Positions 62,619-64,000 of a stretch of 64,000 bases of DNA are shown here, in pieces. The stretch is from Metallyticus violacea (lineage: Eukaryota; Arthropoda; Insecta; Mantodea; Metallyticidae): contig CM060843.1 in NCBI GenBank assembly GCA_030762175.1, forward strand, positions 29,284,501-29,348,500, in the 5' to 3' direction. The position numbers and the translations under genes are program-made. Every line of letters starts with the position of its first letter. Position 1 is the stretch's first letter. The notes beneath the pieces were generated by a model. The model was not told the DNA's origin. It worked only from the letters and a program-made list of their open reading frames with translations, and did not search any database.

Positions 62619-64000
62619 CTTTTAGCTGTAGGTTGCCAGTACCTTTTACTGGTAATGATAGACTCCTCTTTGCAGCTAAATGCTTTGTTGGTGAAGGTCC
62701 CAAATATTTTCTCTTTCTTTCATCTTTGGACACATATGAGTTTACTTTTTTCTGTTCTGAATTACATTCATAGAGTTGTATCTTGTCATTAAGTGAGTGG
62801 CTTCTGCGTACTGAGGGATCAGACACAATTACTACCTCAGATCTCCGAAGCTCTTCTGGAAGCATCCATGTTGGTGCAGAGGCACTATCTTCTATTGCTT
62901 TGGGTGTTTTAGGTAGTTTTATCTGAGTTTCTTCTGTTCTTAATACATCATTTCTAGCTGTAAATGCTTTAAACGCAGGAAGTTCCTGAATGGGAGATGG
63001 ATCCAGCCGCCGTGGACTTATGCTTCTGTCTTTTAGGAAAACATAACGAACAATTGGTTTGAAATGCTTATCCTGGGAATCTCGCATTCCCTCTCCCTCC
63101 TGCAGAAGGTGAAGTTTAAGATCTTGTGCTTTATTACTTATAGAATCCACTGAGGATAAAATCTGATGTACCTCAGAATTTAATGGTTCCAAAATGTTTG
63201 TTGAATGATCTTGAGTGCATTGATTATTACAAACTTCTTGTAAACTTGCATGTACAGGAATTCTTGGATCTTCTAGAGACTGAAGAGAAGGCAAAGAAGA
63301 CTCCCTGTTTGTTAATGTGAGATTTTCAAATTGAGTTATTAATTTAGATACACTTCCTGATCTACCTCTGGAAAAAAGAGGTGTGAACTGCAGATTATGT
63401 GCATGTCTTTTAAGGTCTGCATCAAGTAGAATGTTGCCTGACCATGCTCGAGTTCGAATATGAGAACTTGATCTTTTACGCTTGCAGGTAGTCATAGATG
63501 TTTGTTTCAATTGCAAATATCTCACAATGTTTCCAAGATTCCATTTAACAAAGCAACAGGAATCTGATAGAGATTCTATTTCTATAATTGAAGAGTGGTC
63601 TAAATATAGCATCACCCATGCTTGACCAAAGATTGTCAAAGATGTGATATTCAGCAAAGTTCTATATCCAGAAAGTGTCTCTGTGACTGAAGTTTTAAAA
63701 TGATGTTTACTATTAGAAGCCTTTCTGGAAGAAATATGTATGATGGATGTTTCTGGTACTATAGAGGTAAACACTTTATTTGGATCTTGTTTAACTACTA
63801 AACAATTGCTTGCTACTAGGGAGGAACTACCAATCTGCGCATTAAGTAGAGGAGCTTGGGCTTGGTTTGGTATAATAGGGATTTCAGCTACCTGCTGCTC
63901 TGGCCTAATGCAATTTAGGGCACAAGTAGAGGAGGACAACTCTATATTGGAGCCCGTACCTTCATGGTGTCCTTGTGTGGCATTCTTCGAGTCACTGGCA
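62619..64000 (-). CDS. coding exon, open at right window edge; unidentified basic/Ser-rich protein segment
   Basis: An open frame of at least 460 codons runs from the window edge to a donor where the exon ends AAAAG and the intron begins GTAAAT at 62618. The last exon base is the first base of a codon (phase 1); read-through would stop two codons later. The frame stays open upstream of the TTG at 63939, so that is not a start. The protein has a basic patch CKRKRSSSHIRTR (near 63470), a motif RSGSVSKLITQFENL (near 63350), proline-containing Ser-rich stretches such as SISPRRLDPSPIQELP, and a basic end KDERKRKYLGPSPTK. Ser embedded in Arg/Lys suggests phosphorylation by basophilic kinases (inference). 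The family is not recognised. It looks like a scaffold or regulator region of a much larger protein. Confidence 0.75.

Larger units (their letters stand above)
4724..64000 (-). other. large unidentified minus-strand gene (partial, at least four exons)
   Basis: Four open exons on the minus strand can be joined in one frame: 64000-62619, 58864-58811, 24568-19553 and 6457-4724. Each visible junction has an AG acceptor and GT donor and splits a codon after its first base (phase 1). The introns are about 3.75, 34.2 and 13.1 kb and are filled with transposon relics. The joined protein is hydrophilic, rich in Glu, Lys, Ser and Asp, and shows no enzyme or membrane domain. Both ends lie outside what is visible: the first exon is open at 64000 and the last ends in a donor at 4723, so more coding exons are expected beyond. 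That all four belong to one gene is inferred from strand, matching phase and absence of start or stop signals; two neighbouring genes cannot be excluded. Confidence 0.7.

Noticed and set aside
63939..63939. Start codon for the right-hand ORF
   Set aside because: The codon is TTG, and the frame remains open upstream to the window edge; this is the inside of an exon.
1..64000. CRISPR arrays, operons, bacterial genes or integrated phage
   Set aside because: None seen; gene structure, SINEs and codon splitting are those of an animal nuclear genome.

Overview
The window looks like nuclear DNA from an animal, most likely an insect with a large, AT-rich, transposon-laden genome. The signs are long introns, many tRNA-derived SINEs with target-site duplications, several decayed hAT elements, Penelope-like and non-LTR retrotransposon pieces, and mariner-type remnants. 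There are no bacterial-style operons. I cannot name the species; a hemimetabolous insect is only a guess.

One protein-coding gene seems to run the whole length on the minus strand, entering at 64000 and going towards 1. Four exons can be supported by open frame plus splice signals: 64000-62619 (open at the window edge), a 54-nt microexon 58864-58811, a giant exon 24568-19553 (5016 nt, 1672 codons) and 6457-4724 (1734 nt, 578 codons). Every visible boundary is phase 1, and the three complete exons are multiples of three, so each can be skipped or included without breaking the frame. All encode charged, low-complexity, probably disordered protein without a recognisable catalytic domain. I could not identify the gene. 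The giant exon carries coding trinucleotide tracts (27 GAA, 12 CAA/CAG, GAT/GGT), and the intron after it holds a (GAA)n array with about 74 uninterrupted units.

The introns are a transposon graveyard. A tRNA-type SINE (family A, about 280 bp) occurs nine times in both orientations; at least five copies have clear flanking duplications. Other pieces are three further SINE-like units, three hAT remnants (26.85-29.08 kb minus, 48.5-50.1 kb minus, 50.5-52.55 kb plus), a DUF4817/mariner-type transposase relic (53.7-54.7 kb), a LINE RNase H relic (55.2-55.95 kb), several LINE 3' ends, and two copies of one Penelope-like element. The better Penelope copy (10052-10623) has an 11-bp duplication, an open GIY-YIG endonuclease frame, and a hammerhead-ribozyme-like motif that overlaps the stop codon.

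The most unusual item is at 16955-17446: a diverged plus-strand copy of part of the giant exon (23562-23370), split by a SINE. Because it lies inverted in the downstream intron of the same gene, the pre-mRNA could fold into a long duplex between exon and intron. A CpG-richer island at 36.8-38.5 kb inside the largest intron may be an alternative promoter.
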